A DNA stretch of 64,000 nucleotides from positions 3,787,001 to 3,851,000 of the forward strand of contig OX463822.1 in assembly GCA_949825045.1 (NCBI GenBank), given 5' to 3'. The stretch's first letter is position 1, and each line of letters opens with the position of its first letter. The DNA comes from Argyresthia goedartella. Taxonomy: Eukaryota; Arthropoda; Insecta; Lepidoptera; Argyresthiidae. Made by a program: the position numbers and the translations under genes. Below are positions 1-12,155 of this stretch, in pieces. Below the pieces are notes generated by a model. That model made no database searches. It worked only from the letters and a program-made list of their open reading frames with translations, and had not been told where the DNA came from.

Positions 1-204
1 CGGCTGAGCTAAGTGTTCGTGCGAGATCAGTTATGTGACGACCCCATTGAAGTTTCGAATTAAAATGAAAAATATTTTAATTCAAGGAATACGTGAGCCA
101 AGTTTTATGAGGATCGCTTGAAAACTGTGGCCCCTAGACCGGAACTGACAGACACGTATAGAGACAAACGAACGCAAAATCGGCCTCCTATCTTGTCGAA
201 TATA
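1..204. other. No feature recognised
   Basis: AT-rich sequence without an open frame of useful length or a repeat that I recognise. Confidence 0.4.
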
Positions 205-446
205 TATAATAATACCTTGGACACTATTTACTATCATTGATCTAGCCACAAACTAGGATTCCATGTATCTTGGGTACTAGACAACGACCCTTACATAGAT
301 AAATAATAAACTTAGATAGATAAACAACCATGACGACGGTACAAACATCCGTTCTCATTAAACAAATATTTGCCCCCACCGGGGCTCGAACCGGGGAGCA
401 TTGTCTTCGTAGGCAGGGTCACTGACGCCTCGGGCATTCGAGTCGT
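205..446 (-). repeat. tRNA-derived SINE, family A, near full length
   Basis: Read on the minus strand, a tRNA-like head with a B box (GGTTCGAGCCC) is followed by a body containing CAAATATTTGTT and GATGTTTGTACC, then a tail of AAT repeats at the left end. The same sequence occurs at 17252-17296 plus 19369-19580 and at 24345-24497 plus 26269-26373. This shows that it is a dispersed family rather than a tRNA gene. The head is too diverged to be a working tRNA. Confidence 0.8.
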
Positions 447-554
447 CAAGTAGGTTATATATAGTTAGTAGGCTACAATAAGCATAGTTTCAGTAGGTGT
501 ACTGGCCAAAGAAACTACAACCGGACAGCGACTAGACGTAGTTGACGACCGTTT

Positions 555-690
555 TAGCCTAGCGGGTAGTGACCCTGCCTACGAAGCTGACGGTCTTGGG
601 TCGGAATCCCGGTAAGAGCAAATATTTGTGTGATGAGCATGAATATTTGTTTCTTAGACTTGGATGTTTTCTATGCCACACTCGGGTGCG
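555..690 (+). repeat. tRNA-derived SINE related to family A, partial
   Basis: A tRNA-like head (AGTGACCCTGCCTACGAAG, then GGTCGGAATCC as B box) runs into a body with CAAATATTTGTGTGATGAG. That body is a diverged version of the family A body. The 3' part is not recognisable beyond about 690. Confidence 0.6.
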
Positions 691-1450
691 TTCGAGTGCA
701 CGCGCACTAATAATACCTCTAATTTGCAACTTAAGGTGATACCAAACAATATATAAAAATGGATACGAATTTAACGAAAGTGACATTGTTAATTAATTCC
801 ACATTAGAAATAGAGCAAAAATGCGCTTGACACAAACTAAAATAACATAGCGCAAAACCACATAAAAAATAAAATACGATGTTTTGTCAAAGAAGTTTTC
901 AAAGAGAGTTTACGAATAAATTAATATCGATATATATCGATTGAATGCAATTCCGCAATGAAATTAGTTACGATTTCAGAATTATAGGCTGTACTGGAGA
1001 CGACTATGATGAGCACTAGCTATCTCCTGTAACGTGTCAAATCTGTAGATGACTTTATAGCGAACAGTTTTTTTGGTATCGTCTAAATAGGAGCGTTGAT
1101 ATGTGCGACAGATCTTCATACTAAGAATCGCTATTCATATACAAAGTTAAACAATCCACAGTATAAATTATGACGATCTGTTGAACAATACAATCTTCCG
1201 TGAGCCGTAAACTGTAGCCATCATTTGTCCGTCGTTTCCCCAATTTCACGATGCCTTTCGTCTTCAACAGCTTTCTAATCTCTCTATACTAGAATAGTTG
1301 AAATCGCATTCATAGCAAGAAACAGAGGATTTCCTGAAAATCACCATATAATCCTGCCCTTTCCCGTTTAATAGCTTTAAGTATTTCTATTTAATATATT
1401 TTACCTTTACTTTTAATTGAATTTTGATTCATAAGTACATAGTGGAATAG
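691..1450. other. No gene; AT-rich sequence
   Basis: No coding potential or repeat could be recognised. The few short open frames are what AT-rich sequence gives by chance. Confidence 0.4.
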
Positions 1451-1451
1451 T

Positions 1452-1720
1452 CATGAAATGAAATGAAGTTTATTTGCAAGAAAACAGTAAATTATCGGAT
1501 CTTAACATAAAAATATGTGCAGTATTTTCAGCAAAATCATAACAGTTATTAGATTATTAGATTTCAATTGGTAACTAGCAAAGGCAATATTAGTGTATAT
1601 AATTTTAAAAATAAATTACCATTGGTATAATTTAAATATAAAATGTCATAATTTTTCTATAAATATTATTTTTATATCAAAATTTTATTTAATGCTATAA
1701 AATCAGTTATAGTAACCACT
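1452..1720 (-). repeat. Possible LINE 3' end fragment
   Basis: The minus strand reads CTTGCAAATAAACTTCATTTCATTTCAT at the left edge in two overlapping short motifs: AATAAACTTCATTT and a TTTCA repeat. This is the same design (AATAAA then a 5-7 bp tandem repeat) as the 3' ends of the Jockey-like LINEs elsewhere in the window. No coding part is left. Confidence 0.35.
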
Positions 1721-1789
1721 TGGTGAGAGTGTTTTTCAGGGAATCGCAATTGATTAAGTTATTTAAATTTATCAGGCAGGACATATCCC

Positions 1790-3325
1790 ACCTCCACCCA
1801 ACCTCATTCAGACTTCATGTCGGAAATATAGCAGCGTCGCACCCTTCTGGTGATGTGACACACACAAACGGTGTGAGCTCGGTGCCGATTCCGCATGTCA
1901 TTTAACATTTTAGCCAAATTCCCAGCTACATCTCTTTTTATGCCACGCGTGCGCAAACTGGTGTAGCCGTTGGAAGTTCGCCTTTCACGAGACGAGGTCC
2001 TCGTAGTAGACTGGTCCTTCATCCTCTCGAGTGATTCCGTCTAACATTCTCTTCCGTTCGTCGTCGTATAGTGGACATTCCCAAAGAGCTTGATGCATAT
2101 CTTCATCTTCTATGCCGCACTTACATACACTCATCGGGCATAACGTCATATCATGCAGTCTCTTCCTGAAGCACCCGTGTCCCGACAATATCTGCGAAGT
2201 TTGGTAGTCCGGCTCAACACAAGAGGCCTTAAAGCGAGGCGCCACGTCCGAAAAGAAACGGTATAGCTCTCGACCTTTCGTCTCATTCATCCAGCGTCTC
2301 TGCCATTGTGCAATGACCTCCCCCAGAGTTTGGCGTTTTATCGCTCTGATCTCCGTCTCAGTGCAACCTTCCCGCGCCTCATCACTACGGCCGGCGCGGA
2401 TGAGCTCCAGGTGAGCCGGCAGCATGCCTGCCAGTACCGGTAGGGCCGCTGTACTGCATGAACGATAAGCTTTGGTCAAGAGCACCAAAGCCGATTGCTG
2501 TGTCCTGAGAAGTGAAGCACGCACAGTGTGAAAGGACGCACGCCTGTACCAGCATGCCGCGGCATACGTCACGGTGGAGATATAGGTGCCAGTTTACAGT
2601 ATGCGCAGAGCACGATAACGTACACCCCAACTAGATGCGGATACACGCGACACTTTTCCGAAGCAATTTGCCGCGTGCTCGCCTATGTATGACGCATATG
2701 CTGCGAACGACAGTCCGGCGTCGAGAACCAGGGCCAACACTTTTGCTTGCGCTACGCTCCTGACAGATTCGTCCCTCATCTTGACCGTTGGCGGGCGCTT
2801 TAACCTGCCTTTTAACGTCATAGTGAGTGATTTTGCCGGAGAAAAACTTAGGTGGTTTCTGGCACCCCATTCGGAGACGCCTTCAAGCACCCTAGAGGCC
2901 GAGCGTTCGATTGAGGATCGATAGTTGGACTCTATAAGGATAGTCACGTCGTCTGCGTAGCCTACGAGCATAGTACATGCAGGCAATGGCAATCGCAGCA
3001 GGTCGTCCATCAGCTCATTCGGGAGCGTCGGTCCCACCACGGATCCCTGAGGACACCCCATAGTGGAGGCCTTCCATTCCACCATCGGACCGATGAATAG
3101 CCCTGCGCGGCGGTTAGTGAAGTAATCCACTAACATCTTATAGATGTTAGTGGATTACTTCACTAACATCTATAAGATGTTAGTGGATTAGGTGGTTGTA
3201 GGCCTCCACGTTTCGCTTTTAGCAAAATCATCGACCACCAGGCGTTATCAAAGGCCCCCGAGATATCTAGAAGGATCGCCTGTACGTACTTGGCATTCGA
3301 GTCCCTGGCAACGTTAATAATGCAT
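1790..3325 (-). pseudogene. R1-clade LINE ORF2, 3' half (RT and C-terminal zinc motif), split by the BEL element
   Basis: The frame read leftwards carries reverse transcriptase blocks: LLDISGAFDNAWW near 3260, GCPQGSVVGP near 3055 and the catalytic YADD near 2955. A C-terminal cysteine-histidine motif typical of R1-clade ORF2 (C-x-C...H-x-x-WECP) lies near 2090. The frame is broken by a TAA at 2594-2596 and a TGA at 1985-1987; after the TGA a short R1-like C-terminus continues. A 30-bp inverted duplication at 3123-3190 disrupts the region between the first two RT blocks. The 5' half of the same ORF is at 14241-15155, beyond the BEL/Pao insertion. R1-clade elements use an APE-type endonuclease and target-primed reverse transcription. 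This copy cannot make a protein. Confidence 0.85.
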
Positions 3326-3917
3326 TGTTTAATATTTATGCTTCGGAAACGCACCGGTTTTTTGTTGCGCGAATCGATCGCGAGTAATCGGCACATTACT
3401 AGCGAAAACGGCACTAGCAGCTGTCACTCGTACCGGAACGAGATGTAAAATTGGAGGTTATCTTTACTCTTGGTCTTGTCTCATCGGTGAGAACATAACA
3501 TGGCTACCAAGGCATCGGGCCATTGATGGTATTTCGGTGTACCAATCTTTAAATACAGGCATCGGGCCTGGTCGAAGTGTAAATCTACCTCATAGCGTCG
3601 GGCTATTGATTGTAATTAGATTCGCGTCAGCGGTCAAGTGATTGTGTTGTGAAGCACATAGTCGTATCGGCCGGCGACTCCACGTGCCGGCAGCAGCGCG
3701 CCGGCCACGCCGTTGGACAGCGACGGCAAGGGTTCGATCCCATCTCCCATTCCAAAACTGTCTCCTCTCCCGCATTCCCCTGTCTCGAATCGAGCCTTCA
3801 ATCTCCTGTCTGCGGTGACAAGGTAATAACAAATTCATCAATTCTTTTCTCTCACGTGCGGGCAAAGGCACACCCCCTTCGGATTCCACGCCGTTCGGTA
3901 GGCATGGAAATTAACCA
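3326..3917 (+). repeat. 5' LTR of the BEL/Pao element
   Basis: It aligns along its length with 13659-14235, with several small indels and substitutions, so the insertion is not recent. It starts TGTTTAATATTTATGC. The 3' boundary is placed where alignment to the other LTR stops, at AACCA; the last few bases are uncertain. Confidence 0.85.
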
Positions 3918-4620
3918 ATTTGGTAGCAGGAGCGCGGTTTCTTAGTGGGAAATCAACGATTCACGGTTGCCTTTGTCACATTGTAGTTGGGAGAAAGGAA
4001 TATCTCAGATTGGCTCAAGTCGGCAATGAGTCTGTGGTCGGTATACCACGATTAAAGTTCATTTTCGGTAAGTGAAAGTATAAGTGCCAATTTAGTTAAC
4101 AGTTGTTATAAATTTGTAGTCGGAAACTACTGTTACCAGCGCATAAAAGATTGAACAGTCATTCTGCGAAGCCTAGATTGTATTACTGCGCTAAAACGTC
4201 GGGTTCTATAGTCCTACAGTGTTATTTCGGTTTACACAGCAGGGTCGGGCTATTTAAGGGGTATTAAGCTGATTTTGCTGACCTCAAAGGAAGTGTGGTT
4301 CATATCGCCACTTCTAGAAGCCACTTATTATTTTGTTTTTTTTTTATAATAACCTTTTGTGTGTTATTTGTATTGTACCACATGGTGGCATTCTCTAATT
4401 GATTTAGAGTGTATATTATAAGGTGTATGTCCACAGGGCGACCATATTAAATATTGTTTAGGATTTAATTGTTTTAGTGGTTGCCTTGGTTTTTACAACT
4501 TAGTTTTAATTTCTGTGCCCAGCGCTGACGGGAAAGTGCTGGTATCTGGCTGTGCTTAGTTCGGTAGTGAAGCATAGGACCAGGAACAATTAAGTACTGC
4601 GATATGGTGTCCGTGAGGAG
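3918..4620 (+). other. BEL/Pao leader with probable primer-binding site
   Basis: This is an untranslated stretch between the 5' LTR and gag. TGGTAGCAGGAGC at 3921-3933, four bases after the LTR end, sits where the tRNA primer-binding site is expected; I cannot name the tRNA. No open frame of note. Confidence 0.55.
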
Positions 4621-6390
4621 ATGAGATGGCTCGCCCATACTCACAAGTATGTGGAGCGACCCGACATGGACGATGTCCTGCTCAAGCGTGTGGAGGACGC
4701 AATGACACGCGTCGGGAAGGTGTGTCGGCTGGCTGCCGAGGCTGAAGCCCTCGGGCTTACGGATGAGGCCTCGGTGGCTGCAGTGAAGCAGCTCTGCGCG
4801 GATGCTGACCAAGCGATGGAGTGCTTGGGCGACATCGAGCGTCGCGCCGAAAAAATTAAGCGGTCGCGTCGGGATGACCGCGGGGAGGGTAGCGGAGACC
4901 CCCCCCCCTAAGGGTGTGGTTGGACGGCTTCCACACCTGGAGATTCCGGCCTTCGGTGGGGCAATTGATGAGTGGCCGGCATTCATCAATTTGTTCGATA
5001 GCCTGGTCCACGGTCGGGACGACCTGGACAGCGCCTACAAGTTGGCCCAGCTATTGATGGCACTGCGGGGTGAACCGAAGGAGTTGGTCGGTCACCTAAC
5101 GGTTACGGCGGGCAATTATGAGATTGCCCGGGTCATATTGTTTGACCGCTACCAGCACAAACGGCGGTTGGTTGATGCGCAGCTGGGGAAGCTGTTTAGC
5201 ATACCAAGAGTAACCCGGGATGTTGACATCCGGGTACAGGTGCTCAACCCTGTGCTGGTGGCCACTAAGGCCCTTCAGAACCTTGGTCTGCTGGTAGACC
5301 AATGGTTATATATCGTATTATTTATGGTTTTGTCACGGTTGCCTGCAGCTGTTCAAAGTCGGTTTGAACAGCTGCATGGGGGCAGTAGCTCGGAACTACC
5401 CACGCTCGTCCAATTAACGGAGTTTTTGGAGGGTGAATGCAGGCGATGCGACACCATGGATTCGGAGGCCAGTGTGCAGCGCCAACCCGCGCGGATGCGG
5501 GAGGAGCCGCGCCCCCCACCCCCACGGGGGGGTGGGCGGTCAAACAATTTGGCGTTTTGAGTGCCGCGCCGTCGGGTGACGGCTGTGTGCACTGCGACAG
5601 TGCCGGTCATGAGGTGACCAGTTGCGCCAACTTTAAGGCGCTCGGTGTAGCTGCCCGCAGGAAGGTGGTCCTCCGCCACCGATTGTGTTTCGGTTGTTTG
5701 GGGCCGCACCAGCTGAGCGAGTGCTGACGCGCGTCCCCCTGTGAGTGCTGCGGTGGCAGGCACCACGTCGTGTTGTGCCTGAACCGGTCAGGCCCTTCGG
5801 ACGGTCACCAGGGCCGGACTCAGGATGGTCGGTCACAGGGCCCAACCAGGGCCGGACCCAGACCCCCTCCGGGCAACGGGAGTCACCAACGGGGTGACTG
5901 GGGTACCCGCGGACGGAACCCCCCCCCGAGGGGAAGGGGGCAGCGCGGGGGGGTAACAGGCGGGATAGCCGGGGTTCGGTCGCCGCTGTCCAGGGCCAGC
6001 GAGGACTTCGGGCCGCTGGCTCACCGCGTTTTACGGGCGGGTGTCCGATGGCACCTATGAGTGGCGCGAAGGCTGGGAGTCCACCACCTTCTGCGCCACC
6101 CTGCCCATCGCTCTGGGAGGCGAACAGGGAGGCGAACAGTCGGATGTCGCCCCCATTCCTAGAGCGCCCCAGGTTGGATCCGCTCTCCCCCCTCCATCCA
6201 CGTTGGCCACCGGGCACACCGTTCACAGTCCGGTATGGTCGGGTACCGGGAGAGCGAGGGGCCTATTATGCGGGTTGGGACCCCCTGATGTACATGCGGT
6301 CTGATATGCCACCGGTGGCATATCAGCAGCCAAATTACCAGGCCGACGGAGGTCTGAGCGGGTTCGGATCCCGCGGGGGTTCCCGCTAGG
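4621..6390 (+). pseudogene. BEL/Pao gag (capsid-like domain and zinc knuckles), frameshifted
   Basis: An N-terminal helical segment (4621-4900) is followed by the BEL gag domain containing FGGAIDEWPAF and LLMALRGEP motifs (about 4940-5450). Nucleic-acid-binding knuckles follow: C-x2-C-x4-H-x4-C near 5585 and cysteine-rich motifs near 5690 and 5740. The reading frame changes at a run of ten C (4899-4908) and changes back in the C/G-rich stretch near 5511-5535. A TGA closes the frame at 5725-5727. A very GC-rich, proline- and glycine-rich tail to about 6390 has no clear single frame. Confidence 0.75.
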
Positions 6391-6419
6391 GACACGCCGC
6401 CCACTTACAGGGTGCCGCC

Positions 6420-6551
6420 ACTCCACAGACGGTCATGCTCCCCACCGCCTCAGTGATAGCGTGGAGTTCGGACGGCAAATCTTGTGTGGCACGAGCACTA
6501 TTGGACTTGGGGGCCCAGGGGTGCTAAGTCTCGTGCAACCTTGTAAGACGG
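6420..6551 (+). pseudogene. BEL/Pao aspartic protease remnant
   Basis: In the frame that runs into the RT domain, the segment around 6495-6520 has the shape of a retroviral-type aspartic protease active site. It reads D-L-G at 6504-6512, where the family has D-S-G or D-T-G. A TAA follows at 6525-6527. Both changes argue that the protease is dead. Confidence 0.65.
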
Positions 6552-7985
6552 TTGGGCATTTCGGTAAGGGAGTACCCACATTCCATTCGGGGAATTGGGA
6601 ACACGGAAGTCGGTTCCGTTAAGGGAGTATGTCGGATTACTCTCTCGTCACGGGTGGATTCATCGGTGAATCTGACGGTCACGGCATTAGTCATGCCTAA
6701 TGTGATGGGCTCACACCCTCACGTACGGTTGTCGCCCTCGGTGCGACAGTTGGTCGCTGGGTTGTCACTGGCTGACCCGGAGTTCGATATTCCGGGCCCA
6801 GTAGACATTTTATTGCGTTTCGATGCCTTGGGATACCTGTTAGTGCCAGGTGTCCACGTGTTGCAGGCGACTGGTCTGGTTTCGGTTAACACCAGACTGG
6901 GCCATGCGGTAATGGGTCCGGTCATGCCGGCTGCCTCTCGCCTAGCGACTCGTAGTCCCTTATTCGGTTCTGTACTCTCGGAGGTGATACAGAAGTTTTG
7001 GGAGGTGCAGGAACCACCTACGGTACGCCGGTTGGACCCGGTTGAAGAAGAGTGTGAACAGTTTTATCGGAACAATACTGGTCGCCTTCGGTCAGCTCGA
7101 TTTCTCACACGTCTTCCATTCCGGAGTGATCGCCCACCGCTGGGAAGTTCACACCATGCAGCCGAGACGCGGCTTCTGTCGATGGAACGACGCATGAAGC
7201 GTGACGGGATTTTCCGGCAGAAGTACGTCGATTTCATGCGGGAATACGAGTCGCTCGGCCACATGTCGGTTTCGGGTATCGACTGGAAGCGTGAAGACCA
7301 CTGCTTCCTGCCTCATCACGCGGTCTTGAGGACCCCGGAGGGCAAAATACGGGTAGTGTTCGATGGATCGGCATCAACATCTAACGGCATGAACCTGAAC
7401 CAGTGTTTGCATTCAGGGCCGAAGTTGAATCATGACATCGCGGATGTTATCACACGGTTCCGTCAACACAATGTTGTGTTTGTAGCTGACATCCGGATGA
7501 TGTTTAGACAGACGGTCATTCACCCTGACGATAGACGGTATCAGCTGATACTGTGGCGAGAGAGCCCAGATCAGCCCATCAGGGTGTACGAGCTGAACAC
7601 CAACACGTACGGGCTACGGTCTAGTCCTTATTTGGCGATTCGCACTCTGCGGGAGTTAGCGGATCGAGAACGGTTAAATTTCCCTAGAGGAGCAGCGATC
7701 CTGGAGCAGGATCTCTACGTGGACGATATCTGTATTGGTGCAGATTCCGTAGAGGAGGCGCTCGCTCGACGGGACGAGCTAGTTGAGCTCTTACGGGGTG
7801 GAGGTTACGAGCTCCGGAAATGGATGTCGAACTCTCCAGAGTTACTGACTGGTCTTCCGGATGACAACCAGCAGGATCCCCACGTTTTTGAAAATTTGGA
7901 AAATCCAAATATGTTGTCGGTATTAGGCGTCCAGTACCAGCCGGTGTCAGACATGTTCTCGTATCGTAACGTTTCAGCTCAAGTG
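6552..7985 (+). pseudogene. BEL/Pao pol: protease C-terminus and reverse transcriptase
   Basis: A long open frame covers the protease C-terminal part, a linker and the reverse transcriptase. RT landmarks are RVVFDGSA near 7350, VADIRMMFRQ near 7485, YGLRSSPYL near 7610 and the catalytic YVDD near 7720. The order and the wording are typical of BEL/Pao and unlike Gypsy or Copia. Near 7985 the frame jumps: the segment normally linking RT to RNase H is missing and the next domain is in another frame, so a deletion has occurred. RT copies the element RNA in cytoplasmic particles. Confidence 0.88.
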
Positions 7986-7989
7986 TTTT

Positions 7990-8803
7990 ATGCAGCAATT
8001 GTGGTCTGCTGAGCTGAAATGGGACGACCCGATCGGCGGGTCATTGAGCTCAGAGTGGGACTCGTTTTTTTCGACCCTCCCTGGCCTCAATCGGATTTCA
8101 CTGCCCCGGAGGTTGGTCCCCAACAAACGATACACCGCCACCCTGCATGGGTTTTGCGATGCCTCGGAGAAGGGCTACGGAGCTGCGGTGTATCTGCGTA
8201 CGGTCGACTCCTCGGGGGAGGTTGATGTGCGGTTGGTCATGGCCAAGAGCAAGGTTGCGCCGTTGCGCACTCGCCTGACCATTCCCAAGTTAGAGCTTTC
8301 GGGAGCGGCTCTCCTGACTCGTCTGCTCAACCACACGATGACGGTTCTTCGTGGGTCAATAGCTTTAGAAGATACGGTCTACGCTTGGACGGACAGCCAG
8401 ATCGTGTTATGCTGGCTGAAGGCTTCAGTTCACAAGCTGGAGATTTTTGTGGCGAATCGGGTTTCGCAGATTTTGACTTCGGAGGTTCCCTTGATCTGGA
8501 GACATGTTCCAGGGGAAATGAACCCAGCAGACTGTGCGTCTCGTGGGTGTCACGCTCCGGAGTTAGTTGGACATCCCTTGTGGTGGGGTCCAAAATGGTT
8601 GACTCAAGCCGAATAGGATTGGCCAATGAGTCCACGCGTTACCACGGCGAACGGCGCCTTGACAGTCGGTGTCTGTACGACGCAACCAGAGCCGGAAGAG
8701 GAGTTCAGCCTGCTGGAACGGTACAGCTCGCTCGACAAGCTGGTCAATGTGACCGCCTGGATCTGCCGATTTGCGCGGAATTGTCGGAATTCTGAGGCGT
8801 AAC
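7990..8803 (+). pseudogene. BEL/Pao pol: RNase H region
   Basis: The frame holds LHGFCDASEKGYGAAVY near 8150, KLELSGAALL near 8290 and WTDSQIVLCWL near 8390. These match the RNase H-type region of BEL/Pao pol. It starts abruptly at a deletion junction and has stops at 8614-8616 (TAG) and 8801-8803 (TAA). The same frame continues into the start of the integrase. Confidence 0.85.
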
Positions 8804-8805
8804 GA

Positions 8806-9086
8806 GTGCGGACACAGGTCCTGACACCACGGGAACGGAACCATGCGTTGTTCGCATTGGTACGGAACGTGCAGACGGTGCACTTTAAGTCCGAATTGGA
8901 CATTCTGAGACGCGGACGCGTCCAACTGAAGGGAGCTGTGGCTCGGCTCAACCCGTTTATTGACCCTCACGGATTGCTGAGGGTAGGAGGTCGGCTGCGG
9001 AATGCCAACATGCCTTATGCGGCTCGCCACCCGTTGTTACTCCCTAGGAAAGGGAAGTTGGTCGAACTGTTGATACAGGATCGACA
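8806..9086 (+). pseudogene. BEL/Pao integrase N-terminus, cut by a LINE
   Basis: This frame carries the linker before integrase (GLLRVGGRL, HPLLLPRK) and the first histidine segment of the zinc-binding domain (LLIQDRH). It is broken by the Jockey-like insertion at 9087 and resumes at 12529. Confidence 0.85.
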
Positions 9087-9215
9087 TTATTATTATTGTA
9101 AACGACAAATAGCTATGTCACTATTATATTTATATGACATTACAGCCAAAAATTTGGCTTCTAACTCTGCTTTTACTGAGCAGCCTAATATGAATCTGGT
9201 ATCAGACCAGAATAA

Positions 9216-12155
9216 CAGGATGCATTTAAATTAGTTCATAGGACAACAGAGGACCCAGGCTCTGGCAACATATGTTCTAGTATATTAGAAAACCCTAAGA
9301 ATAAGGGAAGCTCACATGCTAAGTATATAAGCCTGGTTCATCAGAATATTCAATGTATTAGAGGCAAAGATCTACAAATAGAGTTATTTTTAAATTGTAA
9401 TAAAATTGACATTTTGTGCATAACAGAGCACTGGTTAACTATTAATGAAATTATGTTTAGCTTTAAAGATCACCAGGTTGGTAGTTCGTTCACCAGACTT
9501 AATTCAATACATGGTGGGGCATTAATCATACTAAACAATCATATGAAATTCAAGGAACGTAAGGACATTGTTTCCTTATCTGTTGAACAAACTATAGAAC
9601 ATGCAGCTGTGGAATTAGAACAGTTCATCGTTATATGTGTCTATAGGCTACCCTTGAGCGACTTTGAAATGTTCGAGAAAATAATGGAATCCGTCCTAAC
9701 TATTTCATCACACAGTACGAAACGATTAATTATATGTGGTGACTTTAATGTTAATCTGTTAGAAAGAACTACTCTCAGCGTTAGATTAATAAATCTTTTC
9801 TCATCATTTAGGCTTAGCCATTTATTTATGGAGCCAACAAGAGTGACTGCTACTAGTGCTACATGCATTGACAACATTTTTACTGATGTTATTCCAATCA
9901 GTAAAAGTGTTATCAGTGAATTGGATTCAGATCATTTAGGTCAATTATTTCAATTTGATTCTATTAGAGAACCTGTCATTAAAAAGAAAATTTCGTTTGT
10001 GCCAATAACTGCTGACCGGTTAGAAAGAATGAGATACTCTTTAGCCCAGGAACTACCGTTTTTGGCTGCTGAACAGTATCCTAATATAATGTATAACTTA
10101 TTCTTTGAAACCTTTATGAAACAGTACAGCGCGATATTCACTTCAAAATCGGTTGTGGTTAGTGGTTCAAACGACTTTAGTACGTGGGCTACTGCAGAGT
10201 TGCATAAACGCAGGCAAGCATTGTATGCATTGTATGAGGAACGACGGTTCAACATGAGTGACGAATTTAAAGAACAAGTCAAACAGTTCTCCGAACAATT
10301 TAAATTAGACTGTCATACAGCTAAACGTAATTTTCTGAGTAGTAAAATTAAGAATAGTTCCGATGTTATAAAAACGACTTGGAAAATAATTAATGAGGAG
10401 GCCGGTCGTAGTAAAAAAGCGAGTCACGATTACGAACTAAAAATCAATGGACAGCTTACGAGTTCTAGCTTAGAAGTTGCAACTGAATTTGAATCGTTTT
10501 TTACTAATGCACCGGCTTCCACGACTAAGTATTTAAATTCGTCACCTTTGTCTGCTGTTGCAATATTAAAAGATAATGTCTCAGAGTGTGCTTCATACTT
10601 GAATTTTAAGCACGTCACAAGTTCAGATGTCGTAAAGGCATTTAAATTGATAAATGTTAAGAAAACGAATGATCTTTGGGGACTCTCTGTTCACGTCGTT
10701 AAATCCCTGATATAATTAATTGCACCTGACCTAGCGGTCATTTTCAACAATTGTATAGACTGCGGTGAATTTCCTGATTTAATGAAACAAAGTAAGATAA
10801 TTCCCCTCTTCAAAGCAGGTAGTACTCAAGACCCCACCAATTTCAGACCTATATCAATACTACCAACTTTTAGTAAAATTTTTGAGAAATTAATCTTATC
10901 AGAGCTATTACATCATTTTGAATCAAATAAGCTAATGCATAACAAACAGTTTGGATTCACTCGCGGTCGTTCAACAACAGATGCCGGAATTCAGTTCATT
11001 GAAAGTATTTTTGATGCCTGGGAAGAGTCACAAGATGCCCTAGGCATTTTTTGTGACTTATCTAAGGCTTTTGATTGCGTTTGTCATGAAACATTGATCA
11101 GGAAATTACATCATTATGGAGTTAGAGACACGTCATTGAATTTGTTAAAATCTTATCTGAACGGAAGAATACAAAGGGTAGACGTAAACGGAGAACGATC
11201 ACCAGGATCATTGGTTTCTTTGGGCGTGCCACAGGGCTCAATATTGGGACCCTTCCTATTCCTCATCTATATAAACGACTTACCCTATCTAGGAAGGGAC
11301 TGTCATGATATGGTACTGTTTGCTGATGACACCTCACTTATTTTTAAAACAAAGCGAAACCAACACGCTACTGATGATCACGTGAACAATACCATATCAA
11401 GAGTGGTAAATTGGTTTAATGTTAATAATTTGCTATTAAATGAGAAAAAGACTAAATGTGTTAAGTTTCTTACTACTAACGTTAAAAATAATCAGACATG
11501 TATAACAATTAAAAATGAGGAATTGGAATTGGTAACCAGCACAGTGTTTCTAGGTATAACGTTGGATTCCAAACTCCAATGGGGTCCACATATTGATAAG
11601 CTATCGAACAGACTGAGCTCTGCAGCTTTTGCATGCAGGAAAATCCGTCACTTGACAGATTTAAAAACAGCCAGATTAGTTTATTTTAGTTATTTTCATA
11701 GTATTATGTCCTACGGTATTCTGCTCTGGGGCAGTGCTGCTGACATAAATACTATTTTTGTGCTGCAAAAGCGGGCTGTTCGTGCGATTTATAAAATGAA
11801 TAATAGAGATTCTCTTAGAAATAAGTTTAAAGAAGTAAATATATTGACAGTCCATAGTCAATATATTTACGAGAATATTATGTATGTCCATAAGAATATT
11901 GTTAACTTTCGAAGAAACTGTGATATACATAACTTTAATACTAGAAACAAGGACAAACTTGCAGTGCCCACTACTCGGCTCCATAAAATAAAAAACTCAT
12001 TCAAGGGTAATTGTGTAAGATTTTACAATAAACTCCCAAGCACTTTGACAGATCTATCAATTAATAAGTTCAAGAAATACATCAAGCAAAGGCTTATTTC
12101 TAAAGCTTACTACAGTATTAAAGAGTACATAGACGATAAAAATGCTTGGGACTGA
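9216..12155 (+). pseudogene. LINE ORF2: APE endonuclease and reverse transcriptase, one in-frame stop
   Basis: One frame is open from 9216 to the stop at 12153-12155 except for a TAA at 10713-10715. The APE endonuclease occupies about 9330-9960, with QNIQCIRGK, CITEHWL, CGDFNVNL and SDHLG as landmarks. A linker follows, then reverse transcriptase from about 10780: FRPISILPTFSK, FCDLSKAFDCV, GVPQGSILGP and the catalytic FADD near 11330. The C-terminal domain ends in DDKNAWD. The length and order fit Jockey/CR1-type ORF2. No ATG is well placed at the 5' end, so the start is uncertain. Apart from the single stop the protein looks intact, so decay is slight. Confidence 0.88.

Noticed and set aside
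364..446. tRNA gene on the minus strand
   Set aside because: The B box is good, but the acceptor stem does not pair and the same head is repeated with a common SINE body at two other places.
3649..3945. 98-codon frame in the BEL 5' LTR
   Set aside because: It lies within LTR sequence. The 3' LTR has a different frame structure at the same place, so it is not a conserved gene.
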